In this document: piece after piece, positions 1 through 5,870 of the stretch
How positions within the stretch are numbered: the stretch's first letter is position 1
How the letters are laid out: each line of letters starts with the position of its first letter
Assembly (NCBI GenBank): GCA_016842005.1
Contig: JAENYD010000014.1
Coordinates: forward strand, 1-64,000
Origin: Clostridium thermobutyricum
Lineage (GTDB): Bacteria; Bacillota; Clostridia; Ch29
Direction of reading: 5' to 3'
DNA: 64,000 bases
Notes under the pieces: generated by a model
Database searches by the model: none
What the model saw: the letters and a program-made list of their open reading frames with translations, nothing else
Told to the model about the DNA's origin: nothing
Made by a program: the position numbers and the translations under genes

Positions 1-18
1 CTATGAATACATGAGGAT

Positions 19-204
19 TTAAGGCTTATTGTCCAAAATTAAGGGGTCAGCCCGCCATTTAATGGTGTCCGGACGGACGTCTATCAGTTTGCGGTCACGG
101 ATAAAAAGTTCCAGGGCAAGGTCGAAGTCCAGGCAGGCCGGATGAGTCATTCCGGGTACAGCCTGATTAGGAATGAAAGTGAGGTGGTTATTGATCCTTG
201 GCAT
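19..204 (-). pseudogene. Truncated tyrosine recombinase (integrase) N-terminal remnant
   Basis: A 61-codon reading frame starting at an ATG preceded by AAGGAGGAATTAATA. Residues about 30-52 (ALELFIRDRKLIDVRPDTIK) resemble the SAM-like core-binding domain that opens phage-type integrases, where a 'FL..R.L.P.TI..Y' pattern is usual. The frame stops after DNKP, so the catalytic R-H-R-Y domain is absent from this frame; nothing left of base 19 can be assessed far. Its position just downstream of a tRNA operon fits the usual integration targets of such elements. I read it as the decayed remnant of an integrated element; a short unrelated protein is possible. Confidence 0.4.
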
Positions 205-319
205 TATTAATTCCTCCTTGAGCATAATTTTTGGAGGTATGCGCTGGATTTTTTTAATTTTGACCCAATAGGTGCACAGGATTTTGGAAGTGGATTTTTA
301 AAACAGTCTCACGCAGATA

Positions 320-356
320 AACAAAAATGGTTTCAAGGGCAAAACCCTGAAACCAT
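320..356 (-). terminator. Terminator of the six-gene tRNA operon
   Basis: Read on the minus strand, ATGGTTTCAGGG and CCCTTGAAACCAT form a 12-13 bp stem (bases 345-356 with 327-339, one bulge) followed by TTTTTGTTT. It lies just after tRNA-Leu, the last gene of the tRNA operon. Confidence 0.85.
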
Positions 357-369
357 CGATATACCTGGC

Positions 370-458
370 TGGTGCCGGGAACCGGAATCGAACCGGTACG
401 GGTTTTAACACCCGCAGGATTTTAAGTCCTGTGCGTCTGCCTGTTCCGCCATCCCGGC
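370..458 (-). tRNA. tRNA-Leu (anticodon TAA)
   Basis: Class II tRNA with long variable arm. Acceptor GCCGGGA pairs with TCCCGGC, the anticodon loop reads ACTTAAAAT with TAA, the T loop is GGTTCGATTCC, and CCA is encoded. Last gene of the minus-strand tRNA operon. Confidence 0.96.
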
Positions 459-468
459 TTATAGAAAT

Positions 469-543
469 TGGAGGCGACACCCAGATTCGAACTGGGGAAT
501 AAAGGATTTGCAGTCCTCTGCCTTACCACTTGGCTATGCCGCC
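469..543 (-). tRNA. tRNA-Cys (anticodon GCA)
   Basis: Acceptor GGCGGCA pairs with TGTCGCC (one G-U), anticodon loop ACTGCAAAT, T arm with GTTCGAATC, discriminator U73 as expected for Cys, encoded CCA. Fifth gene of the tRNA operon. Confidence 0.96.
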
Positions 544-559
544 GCAAAGAATTAAAAGT

Positions 560-634
560 TGGAGCGGAAGACGGGATTCGAACCCGCGACTTTCGCCTTG
601 GCAAGGCGACGCTCTACCACTGAGCTACTCCCGC
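560..634 (-). tRNA. tRNA-Gly (anticodon GCC)
   Basis: Acceptor GCGGGAG against CTTCCGC, anticodon loop TTGCCAA, T arm GGGTTCGAATCCC, discriminator U, encoded CCA. Fourth gene of the tRNA operon. Confidence 0.96.
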
Positions 635-643
635 AAATTCTAA

Positions 644-719
<76 letters not shown>

Positions 720-722
720 TAA

Positions 723-799
723 TGGCGACCCGGAAGGGACTTGAACCCTCGACCTCCAGCGTGACAGGCTGGCATTCTAACCATCTGAACTACCGGGCC
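723..799 (-). tRNA. tRNA-Asp (anticodon GTC)
   Basis: Acceptor GGCCCGG pairs with CCGGGTC, anticodon loop CTGTCAC, T arm GGGTTCAAGTCCC, discriminator G as expected for Asp, encoded CCA. Second gene of the operon. Confidence 0.96.
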
Positions 800-808
800 A
801 TATAAAAA

Positions 809-884
809 TGGTGGGCACAACTGGGCTCGAACCAGTGACCCCCTGCTTGTAAGGCAGGTGCTCTCCCAACTGAGCTATGCGCCC
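809..884 (-). tRNA. tRNA-Val (anticodon TAC)
   Basis: Acceptor GGGCGCA pairs with TGTGCCC, anticodon loop CTTACAA, T arm CTGGTTCGAGCCCAG, discriminator A, encoded CCA. First gene of the tRNA operon. Confidence 0.96.
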
Positions 885-906
885 ATCTCATATAGCGACA
901 GATATT

Positions 907-935
907 AGTATACATCAGTATAGATGCTAAGTCAA
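907..935 (-). promoter_or_regulatory. Sigma-A promoter of the tRNA operon
   Basis: On the minus strand TTGACT (930-935), a 17-base spacer and TATACT (907-912) form a near-consensus vegetative promoter about 20 bases upstream of tRNA-Val. Confidence 0.85.
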
Positions 936-1104
936 AACACTTCTTTCGTTGTTTGATTGAATTATAACGATAGTTATTGCTAAATCTTTATTATACTCAA
1001 TTATACTATAGATTCTAACTCAATGCATCATTTTTTATAATATTTTTATCACATTCGATACTTTCAAATGAGAAGAAAAGAAAAGATAAAATAATATTGC
1101 AGTC

Positions 1105-1209
1105 TTATTTGAATGCAACCTGTACCAACAGAGAAACCAGTGAGAAGCACAATATTGTTCCCATCATAAATACCAGCATAATCTTGCCATTGATTTCTTC
1201 CTTACTCAA
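1105..1209 (-). CDS. 34-residue single-pass membrane miniprotein
   Basis: A TTG start lies 8-9 bases after the ribosome binding site AGGGGG, and the frame runs 34 codons to TAA. The protein begins MSKEEINGKIM and continues with one hydrophobic helix of about 20 residues (MLVFMMGTILCFSLVSLLVQ), ending VAFK. Shape: short polar N-terminus followed by a membrane anchor. I do not recognise a family. The good ribosome binding site and uninterrupted hydrophobic segment support translation; no neighbour on this strand shares an operon with it. It could be a regulator peptide of a membrane complex or a type I toxin-like peptide, but nothing decides this. Confidence 0.5.
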   Translation of the reverse strand: MSKEEINGKIMLVFMMGTILCFSLVSLLVQVAFK

Positions 1210-1297
1210 TTTCAGACCCCCTATTTGTGGAATAAGTAATTCTTATCTCTAATTACTATATTATCATATAACTCTGAACAGTTTAATAATATTGCAG

Positions 1298-1332
1298 AAA
1301 ATTCACCTCTCCCTAGAGGAGAGGTGAATTTT
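1298..1332. terminator. Strong 15-bp hairpin
   Basis: AAAATTCACCTCTCC (1298-1312) and GGAGAGGTGAATTTT (1318-1332) are perfect inverted repeats with a 5-base loop. The U-rich side is better on the plus strand (TTTTGTT). No plus-strand gene is visible just upstream, so it may insulate the minus-strand small gene. Confidence 0.55.
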
Positions 1333-1561
1333 GTTAAAGGGGTCTGTATTAAGTTAAAAATAAAGAGGGTCTGTTAATATACTGACGCGCTGCTTACACT
1401 GTTAATAATATAACAGCACGTCAAAAAATGCAAGAGTAATTTCATAAATATTATTTTATGCAAGAATAATGACATATTCACCTGAAATTTGTGATTATAA
1501 GTTTAAATTTAATTTAGACGTTGAATTTTACAAAAGATAGCACCGGGACAAAATAAAAAAG

Positions 1562-1582
1562 AGGCGGCACTAAGTGCCGCCT
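1562..1582 (-). terminator. Hairpin terminator on the minus strand
   Basis: AGGCGGCAC (1562-1570) pairs with GTGCCGCCT (1574-1582) with loop TAA. On the minus strand it is followed by CTTTTTTATTTTG, a good terminator tail, so it would end a minus-strand transcript that starts downstream of base 1582, where no minus-strand gene is seen. Confidence 0.6.
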
Positions 1583-1601
1583 AAAATAGGGGGGTGGTAT
1601 A

Positions 1602-1670
1602 TTGGGAAGTTTTGCATTATATCAATATGTGCTCTCGTTAAAAGTAGTGAGTGATTTTTGTTTATATTAA
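1602..1670 (+). CDS. Candidate 22-residue peptide, possible holin-like toxin remnant
   Basis: TTG start a few bases after the strong ribosome binding site AGGGGGGTGG; the frame ends at TAA 1668. The peptide starts MGSFALYQYVLSLK and is short and hydrophobic. The pattern 'Y..LSL' after a strong site, with a minus-strand terminator immediately upstream, recalls the layout of small holin-like type I toxins with antisense RNAs. The match is weak, and the frame lacks the long hydrophobic tail of those toxins. It may be non-coding. Confidence 0.2.
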   Translation: MGSFALYQYVLSLKVVSDFCLY

Positions 1671-1715
1671 GGAAGGAAAATCCATGAAAAGAAGTATTTT
1701 TTCAGTAGAACCCAC

Positions 1716-1744
1716 TTGAAACCTTGATACAATTCATGTATAAT
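1716..1744 (+). promoter_or_regulatory. Promoter of tRNA-Trp
   Basis: TTGAAA (1716-1721), a 17-base spacer and TATAAT (1739-1744), ending 26 bases before the tRNA. Confidence 0.85.
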
Positions 1745-1770
1745 ATTAAAACGTAACAAGAATTCCATAC

Positions 1771-1846
1771 AGGGGCATAGCTCAATTGGTAGAGTAGCGG
1801 TCTCCAAAACCGTTGGTTGCGGGTTCAATTCCTGCTGCCCCTGCCA
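1771..1846 (+). tRNA. tRNA-Trp (anticodon CCA)
   Basis: Acceptor AGGGGCA pairs with TGCCCCT, anticodon loop CTCCAAA, T arm GGGTTCAATTCC, discriminator G and encoded CCA. A single-gene transcription unit with its own promoter and terminator. Confidence 0.96.
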
Positions 1847-1852
1847 TGAAAC

Positions 1853-1880
1853 AAGAGGCTTTCAGGCCTCTTTTGTTTTT
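1853..1880 (+). terminator. Terminator of tRNA-Trp
   Basis: AAGAGGC pairs with GCCTCTT around a 6-base loop, followed by TTGTTTTT. Confidence 0.85.
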
Positions 1881-2410
1881 GCCTGAAAATATATTTACAG
1901 GTTATGCATTAATTCAGATGAATACATTTCAGGAACTAAGCGAATTAACCTGACGTATTTTACTCGCCGGAAATACAAAAATAATATATAAAATTTTGTA
2001 AGTACCGATGCGTTGGTTAGGGACCTCCTGTTTGCGATTTTTCGATACGGCTAAAAAATTGTCAAAAAAAGGCGTTATTTAGGAGGGATATTTTAACTTA
2101 TGTAGAATTAATAAACCCATATGAAAACCATATGAAAAATTTGCCATCAAAGGGGTGCCAGAAGCCGAAGCTCAGCAAACGCAAAATTTTATAGAATTTA
2201 CTTTATCTTAATTGTCTGTACAATGCAAACAAATTTCTACATGTTTTTAAAACACTGATTGTAGAATTTTGTAGAATTTTCGATAATTTTTTTCAAAACC
2301 GGTCTTCTGCGGTCAAATTTTTCTAATACATTACGAAACAATATAATTAGAAACATATGGGAAAAAAGAAAGGGGGATAACAGTAGCGACAGCTGCTGAG
2401 CTAAAGGATT
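1881..2410. other. 530-base AT-rich leader region of the HD-GYP-like gene
   Basis: No gene is seen. It holds an array of TGTAGAA motifs (listed separately), a direct repeat CCATATGAAAA at about 2118 and 2129, and a possible -10 TATAAT at 2342 with no good -35. TTGTCAAAAA near 2060 is one base from a Spo0A box, which I do not rely on. Confidence 0.45.
2101..2276 (+). repeat. Array of five TGTAGAA motifs
   Basis: TGTAGAA occurs at 2101-2107, 2260-2266 and 2270-2276, inverted as TTCTACA at 2235-2241, and with one mismatch (TATAGAA) at 2190-2196. The last two are direct repeats exactly 10 bases apart (one helical turn), and the inverted copy at 2235 forms a wide palindrome with the copy at 2260. 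This looks like a binding array of an unidentified regulator 60-240 bases upstream of a possible -10 at 2342. Confidence 0.5.
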
Positions 2411-3376
2411 ATGAGACTGGCAAAATTGGATGTCAACATATTGGACAAGAAACTTGCAACGCCTATAATGTTAAAGAACGATACAAAATTGGTTAGCGGG
2501 GGAGTACAGATTACCGAAAAATTGATTAAGAGACTGAAAGAATACGGGTTCCATGCTGTATATATAGAAGACCCGAGTGTGGATGTAGAGTTGACGGGGG
2601 ATATGTCCGAAACTGTAAGGTCAAATATTATTGGCAAGTTAAATGAAATGTATAATAGAATATGCGATGGTAGCTTTGATGAGTTTGCATTCAGCAGATT
2701 GATTAGAGAAGACATATTTCCGGAGATATCACACAGCAGGCCTGTTAGCCTGTCCGTCTGCAGGCCGTTCATGACCGATGATATTTCCCTGCACTCACTG
2801 AATGTATGTCTTCTGTCCATGGGAACAGCCATAAAGGTAGGCCTTGATATGAGAAAAATAGAGATATTGGGAAAGGCAGCCCTTTTTCACGATATAGGCA
2901 AGCTAATGGAGGACGACAAACGGCATGCAGGGCATGAGCAAAAGGCGTTTGAGCTGCTGAAGGATTACGGATCTTCGGTATTGCTGTATACTGCTGTGCG
3001 TTACCACCACGAAACCCTGGACGGCACCGGTCCGTATAGGCTACCGGCCGAGAAGCAGACTGATATAGTAAGAATACTTAGTATATGTAACTATTTTGAA
3101 AGACTTTTCAGTGTTCACGGTATGTTGCCTCACCAATGCTTTGAAGAAATAAATTCTCTTGTGGATGAAAAATTCGACAGATACGCATTTGAGGCCCTGG
3201 CGAAATCTGTCTGGTTTTACCCGGTAGGCCTGCCGGTCAGACTTAATAATGATGAAATGGCCGTGGTGGTAGGGCAAAACGATTTATTTCCTTTCAGACC
3301 CATAGTTCAGACAGAGAATGCCCGGTACAATCTGATGAAGGATCTGTCGTTAAATATAGCCCAGGTGCTGCTATGA
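2411..3376 (+). CDS. HD-GYP-type phosphohydrolase (candidate c-di-GMP phosphodiesterase)
   Basis: A 321-residue protein. Residues 1-70 resemble the DUF3391-like segment that precedes HD-GYP domains (RLAKLDVNILDKKLATPI). The HD core is visible at about 158-162 (HDIGK) with a further HHETLDGTG at about 198. Family members hydrolyse c-di-GMP with a di- or tri-metal site. The hallmark HHE...DGSGYP reads HHETLDGTGPY here, so the GYP tripeptide is replaced and activity is uncertain. It is monocistronic behind the TGTAGAA array. The only in-frame ATG after the upstream stop was chosen as start; its ribosome binding site (AAAGGA) sits close to the ATG. Confidence 0.75.
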   Translation: MRLAKLDVNILDKKLATPIMLKNDTKLVSGGVQITEKLIKRLKEYGFHAVYIEDPSVDVELTGDMSETVRSNIIGKLNEMYNRICDGSFDEFAFSRLIREDIFPEISHSRPVSLSVCRPFMTDDISLHSLNVCLLSMGTAIKVGLDMRKIEILGKAALFHDIGKLMEDDKRHAGHEQKAFELLKDYGSSVLLYTAVRYHHETLDGTGPYRLPAEKQTDIVRILSICNYFERLFSVHGMLPHQCFEEINSLVDEKFDRYAFEALAKSVWFYPVGLPVRLNNDEMAVVVGQNDLFPFRPIVQTENARYNLMKDLSLNIAQVLL

Positions 3377-3457
3377 GATGTACAACCGGTTGAGCGGCTG
3401 GCATTTCTGCCTGATGTTTGATTGTATCCTGTGAATTTGTATTGGGGGAGGGAAAGA

Positions 3458-3706
3458 ATGTCAACCCTGAAGAACTGCAAAAAATGTGGAAAACTGTTCG
3501 TCAGCACGGGGAGTATGATATGCAGCTCTTGCATAGAGGCTGATAGAGACCTTTATGGCAGGATAACCGAATATATTGCCCACCGTCCCAACTCTACCAT
3601 ATTTGATGTGGCAGAAGCTCTTGATATTTCTGTTAGGAAGGTGCTGGACCTTGTAAATGATGGAAACCTGGAACTGCGTTGCAAGACCATTAATACCGAG
3701 GGTTGA
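3458..3706 (+). CDS. YvyF-like flagellar-operon family protein
   Basis: An 82-residue protein with an N-terminal zinc-binding CxxC...CxxC pair (NCKKCGKLF, then ICSSC), followed by a small helical HTH-like segment (TIFDVAEALDISVRKVLDLV). This architecture matches the YvyF/TIGR03826 'flagellar operon protein' family. The start was set at the ATG after GGGGGAGGGAAAG, not at an upstream in-frame ATG without a site. No flagellar genes lie nearby, so a flagellar role is not supported by context; the HTH suggests a regulator that may bind nucleic acid. Confidence 0.65.
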   Translation: MSTLKNCKKCGKLFVSTGSMICSSCIEADRDLYGRITEYIAHRPNSTIFDVAEALDISVRKVLDLVNDGNLELRCKTINTEG

Positions 3707-3730
3707 AAAAAGGCCTTTCAAGCCTTTTTT
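3707..3730 (+). terminator. Terminator after the YvyF-like gene
   Basis: AAAAAGGC and GCCTTTTTT flank a short loop immediately after the stop codon. Confidence 0.85.
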
Positions 3731-3792
3731 CATTCACTGAAAAAAACCTCCCGTCATAAGATATATTGTGATGATGAAGGGAGGTGCAAGCA

Positions 3793-3888
3793 GTGGAAGG
3801 ATTAGGAGGCATCTATGGCGGATATGGTATTCTGTTCTTGCTTCTGGTTATAATAATAATCTTCTTCGCGGCTGGGGTTAAGTATTAG
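3793..3888 (+). CDS. YjcZ-like 31-residue membrane miniprotein (copy 1)
   Basis: GTG start 6 bases after GGGAGGTG. The protein opens with a glycine-rich head (MEGLGGIYGGYG) followed by one membrane helix (ILFLLLVIIIIFFAAG) and a VKY tail. This glycine-tyrosine head plus short hydrophobic helix is the pattern of the YjcZ family of small sporulation proteins of Firmicutes. A paralogue lies 170 bases downstream with an almost identical helix. Each copy has its own terminator, so they are probably separate transcription units. Function in the family is not well known; spore envelope association is by family only. Confidence 0.65.
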   Translation: MEGLGGIYGGYGILFLLLVIIIIFFAAGVKY

Positions 3889-3920
3889 AATAGATAGAAG
3901 ATTAGAACAATAGCCAGTTT

Positions 3921-3950
3921 GGTCGGGGTTTCTCACCTCCCACCCCGACC
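3921..3950 (+). terminator. Terminator after YjcZ-like copy 1
   Basis: GGTCGGGGT (3921-3929) pairs perfectly with ACCCCGACC (3942-3950), followed by GTTTCTATTT. Confidence 0.75.
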
Positions 3951-4060
3951 GTTTCTATTTGGATGCACCATCTCATTCTGTTCACAAAAGTCCGGTCCGT
4001 TCCATATTATATAATGAGATAAATTTACATTAATGTATGGAAAAGCGGAGGTGAATAATA

Positions 4061-4162
4061 ATGGCAGACAATTTCCTTGACACTTTATCTGGGGGTTATG
4101 GTACTCTGTTTTTGCTACTGGTTATTATAATCATTTTCTTTGCTGCGGGCGCAAAATATTAG
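4061..4162 (+). CDS. YjcZ-like 33-residue membrane miniprotein (copy 2)
   Basis: ATG start 8 bases after CGGAGGTG. The sequence is MADNFLDTLSGGYGT followed by the helix LFLLLVIIIIFFAAG and AKY. From the GGYG motif to the C-terminus it differs from copy 1 at only two residues (I/T and V/A), while the N-terminal heads are different, so selection seems to act on the helix. The nucleotide sequences of the two copies differ much more than the proteins do (for example GTTATAATAATAATC against GTTATTATAATCATT), which argues for an old duplication under purifying selection and for real translation. Confidence 0.68.
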   Translation: MADNFLDTLSGGYGTLFLLLVIIIIFFAAGAKY

Positions 4163-4191
4163 GCTGCCGGTGCAGCGAGGGAAAAAGAAAT

Positions 4192-4222
4192 AAGCAGTCC
4201 GGTTGCGGTCGGACTGCTTTTA
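4192..4222 (+). terminator. Terminator after YjcZ-like copy 2
   Basis: AAGCAGTCCG (4192-4201) pairs with CGGACTGCTT (4210-4219), followed by TTTAC. It may also serve pdxT from the other side. Confidence 0.8.
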
Positions 4223-4254
4223 CATATGGCGGGATTATGCTGTTTTGAGCAAAA

Positions 4255-4824
4255 TTACATATCGAAGCAGAAATACCTGTGAAACTCCAGATTGTCTGTA
4301 AGCTCGGGATGAAAAGAAGTAACCAGCATATTATCCTGCCTTGCTGCTACAATATGACCGTCCAGCTCCAGAAGTGAAACAACCCCTTTACCCATTTCGG
4401 TAACATAGGGGGCACGGATGAAGATAAGGGGGATTTCCTCTTCAGATATCAGGGGAATGACCTTCCTGGTATCAAAACTGTCCAGCTGGCCCCCGTATGC
4501 GTTTCTTCTGACTGTTATATCCATAGTTTCCAGGTATCCCTCATTACCACCCTCAATCCGTTTTGCCATCAGGATCATACCGGCGCAGGTTCCCCAGACC
4601 GGCATGCCTTTCCGTATTCTCTTAGCCAGGGGGTTGATGAGATTGTAATCCCTGAGCAGTTTCCCGATGGCAGTGCTTTCGCCTCCCGGGATTATCAGTC
4701 TTTCCACTGTTTCCAGGGTATCCTGTTTCTTAACCGGTACAGGGGTTACTCCTGACAGCCTTTTCAGGCTTGCCATGTGTTCCTGTACAGAGCCTTGGAG
4801 AGCAAGAACGCCTACTCTTTTCAT
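4255..4824 (-). CDS. pdxT: Pyridoxal 5'-phosphate synthase glutaminase subunit
   Basis: 189-residue class I glutaminase that frees ammonia from glutamine for PdxS in the DXP-independent vitamin B6 pathway. Visible marks are the start MKRVGVLALQGSVQEH, the GGEST motif at about 46, the nucleophile cysteine in GTCAGM at about 78, and the catalytic His-Glu pair in SFHPELT near the C-terminus. The start was set at this ATG because an upstream in-frame ATG would overlap pdxS without a site; GAGGGTGGTAAC precedes it. It begins one base after the pdxS stop, so the two are translationally coupled. Confidence 0.96.
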   Translation of the reverse strand: MKRVGVLALQGSVQEHMASLKRLSGVTPVPVKKQDTLETVERLIIPGGESTAIGKLLRDYNLINPLAKRIRKGMPVWGTCAGMILMAKRIEGGNEGYLETMDITVRRNAYGGQLDSFDTRKVIPLISEEEIPLIFIRAPYVTEMGKGVVSLLELDGHIVAARQDNMLVTSFHPELTDNLEFHRYFCFDM

Positions 4825-4825
4825 G

Positions 4826-5704
4826 TTACCACCCTCTGTCGGCATATCGATCTTCTTTTTCCAGTTTCTTTATTTCCATGCCATACATGGGTTCTCCCAG
4901 GTCCTCGGATACTTCTGCCAGTATCCCGGGGTCGTCATAGTGGGCGGTGGCTTTAACGATAGCCCGGGCCCTTTTTTCGGGGTTGGATGATTTGAAAATG
5001 CCCGAACCCACAAAGATACCATCGCATCCCAACTGCATCATAAGGGCCCCGTCGGCAGGAGTGGCTATACCGCCCGCTGCAAAGTTCACCACCGGCAGTC
5101 TACCATGTTCGGCAACATATCTGACCAAATCATAAGGTGCCGCCATCTCTTTTGCAGCGCTCATCAGTTCTTCCGCAGGCATTGATTGCAGTGTTCTGAT
5201 CTCGGACATAATGGTTCTCATATGCCGTACCGCTTCTACCACATTTCCGGTGCCGGCCTCACCCTTGGTCCTTATCATGGCAGCCCCCTCGCCTATACGT
5301 CTCAGAGCTTCTCCGAGATTTCTGGCCCCGCATACAAAGGGGATGCGGAACCTGGTCTTGTCTATATGATGCATTTCGTCCGCCGGTGTCAGTACTTCAC
5401 TCTCGTCTACATAGTCAATTCCCAATGCTTCCAGAATTTGGGCCTCCACAAAGTGGCCAATACGTACCTTTGCCATAACGGGGATGGTAACAGCAGCCTT
5501 AATCTCTTTTATGAGTTTGGGATCCGACATACGGGCAACTCCTCCGTGCCGTCTTATGTCTGCAGGTACCCTTTCCAGGGCCATAACTGCAACTGCGCCG
5601 GCCTTCTCGGCTATCAGGGCCTGTTCTGGAGTAACCACGTCCATAATAACGCCGCCCTTGAGCATCTGTGCAAGGTTGCGGTTGAGCATAAGCCTGTCTT
5701 CCAT
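4826..5704 (-). CDS. pdxS: Pyridoxal 5'-phosphate synthase lyase subunit
   Basis: 292-residue (beta/alpha)8 enzyme, the usual family length, that builds PLP from ribose 5-phosphate, glyceraldehyde 3-phosphate and ammonia delivered by PdxT. Typical blocks are [20 protein letters not shown] at 17-36, [31 protein letters not shown] (catalytic Lys), RTKGEAGTG and [19 protein letters not shown]. It is preceded by AGGAGAAT and diverges from the pdxR-like gene. The -10 like TATAAT at 5727-5732 on the minus strand lies next to a palindromic operator, consistent with activation by that regulator. Confidence 0.97.
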   Translation of the reverse strand: MEDRLMLNRNLAQMLKGGVIMDVVTPEQALIAEKAGAVAVMALERVPADIRRHGGVARMSDPKLIKEIKAAVTIPVMAKVRIGHFVEAQILEALGIDYVDESEVLTPADEMHHIDKTRFRIPFVCGARNLGEALRRIGEGAAMIRTKGEAGTGNVVEAVRHMRTIMSEIRTLQSMPAEELMSAAKEMAAPYDLVRYVAEHGRLPVVNFAAGGIATPADGALMMQLGCDGIFVGSGIFKSSNPEKRARAIVKATAHYDDPGILAEVSEDLGEPMYGMEIKKLEKEDRYADRGW

Positions 5705-5753
5705 AAATATTCTCCTTTACAAAGAAATTATAGTTGATATAATATAGGTGATA

Positions 5754-5870
5754 ATTGTAACGATACAATAGTGATGCGAAGAATATATTCTCAACTGCAT
5801 TATTTCATACGAATAAGCCATATGTCAATAGTGGGGAGGATTTCCGTGAAAAAAAGTGTTACGATACAAT
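5754..5870. promoter_or_regulatory. Candidate PdxR operator sites between pdxS and pdxR
   Basis: ATTGTA-ACGA-TACAAT (5754-5769) is a perfect 6-bp inverted repeat. The 13-mer GTAACGATACAAT (5757-5769) recurs with one mismatch as GTTACGATACAAT at 5858-5870, just inside the pdxR coding start. The spacing from the palindrome to the pdxS -10 fits an activator site, and the second copy could give autorepression of pdxR. Inference from layout. Confidence 0.55.

Larger units (their letters stand above)
1210..1601. other. Intergenic stretch with two hairpins
   Basis: No gene is seen between the 34-residue ORF and the candidate peptide at 1602. It contains a 15-bp perfect hairpin at 1298-1332 and a 9-bp hairpin at 1562-1582, listed separately. 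The remainder is AT-rich without a recognisable motif. Confidence 0.5.

Noticed and set aside
2041-2160. A c-di-GMP riboswitch before the HD-GYP-like gene
   Set aside because: The AAAGGGG...GCCAG segment does not show the conserved CACGCAAAGGGCAAACC core.
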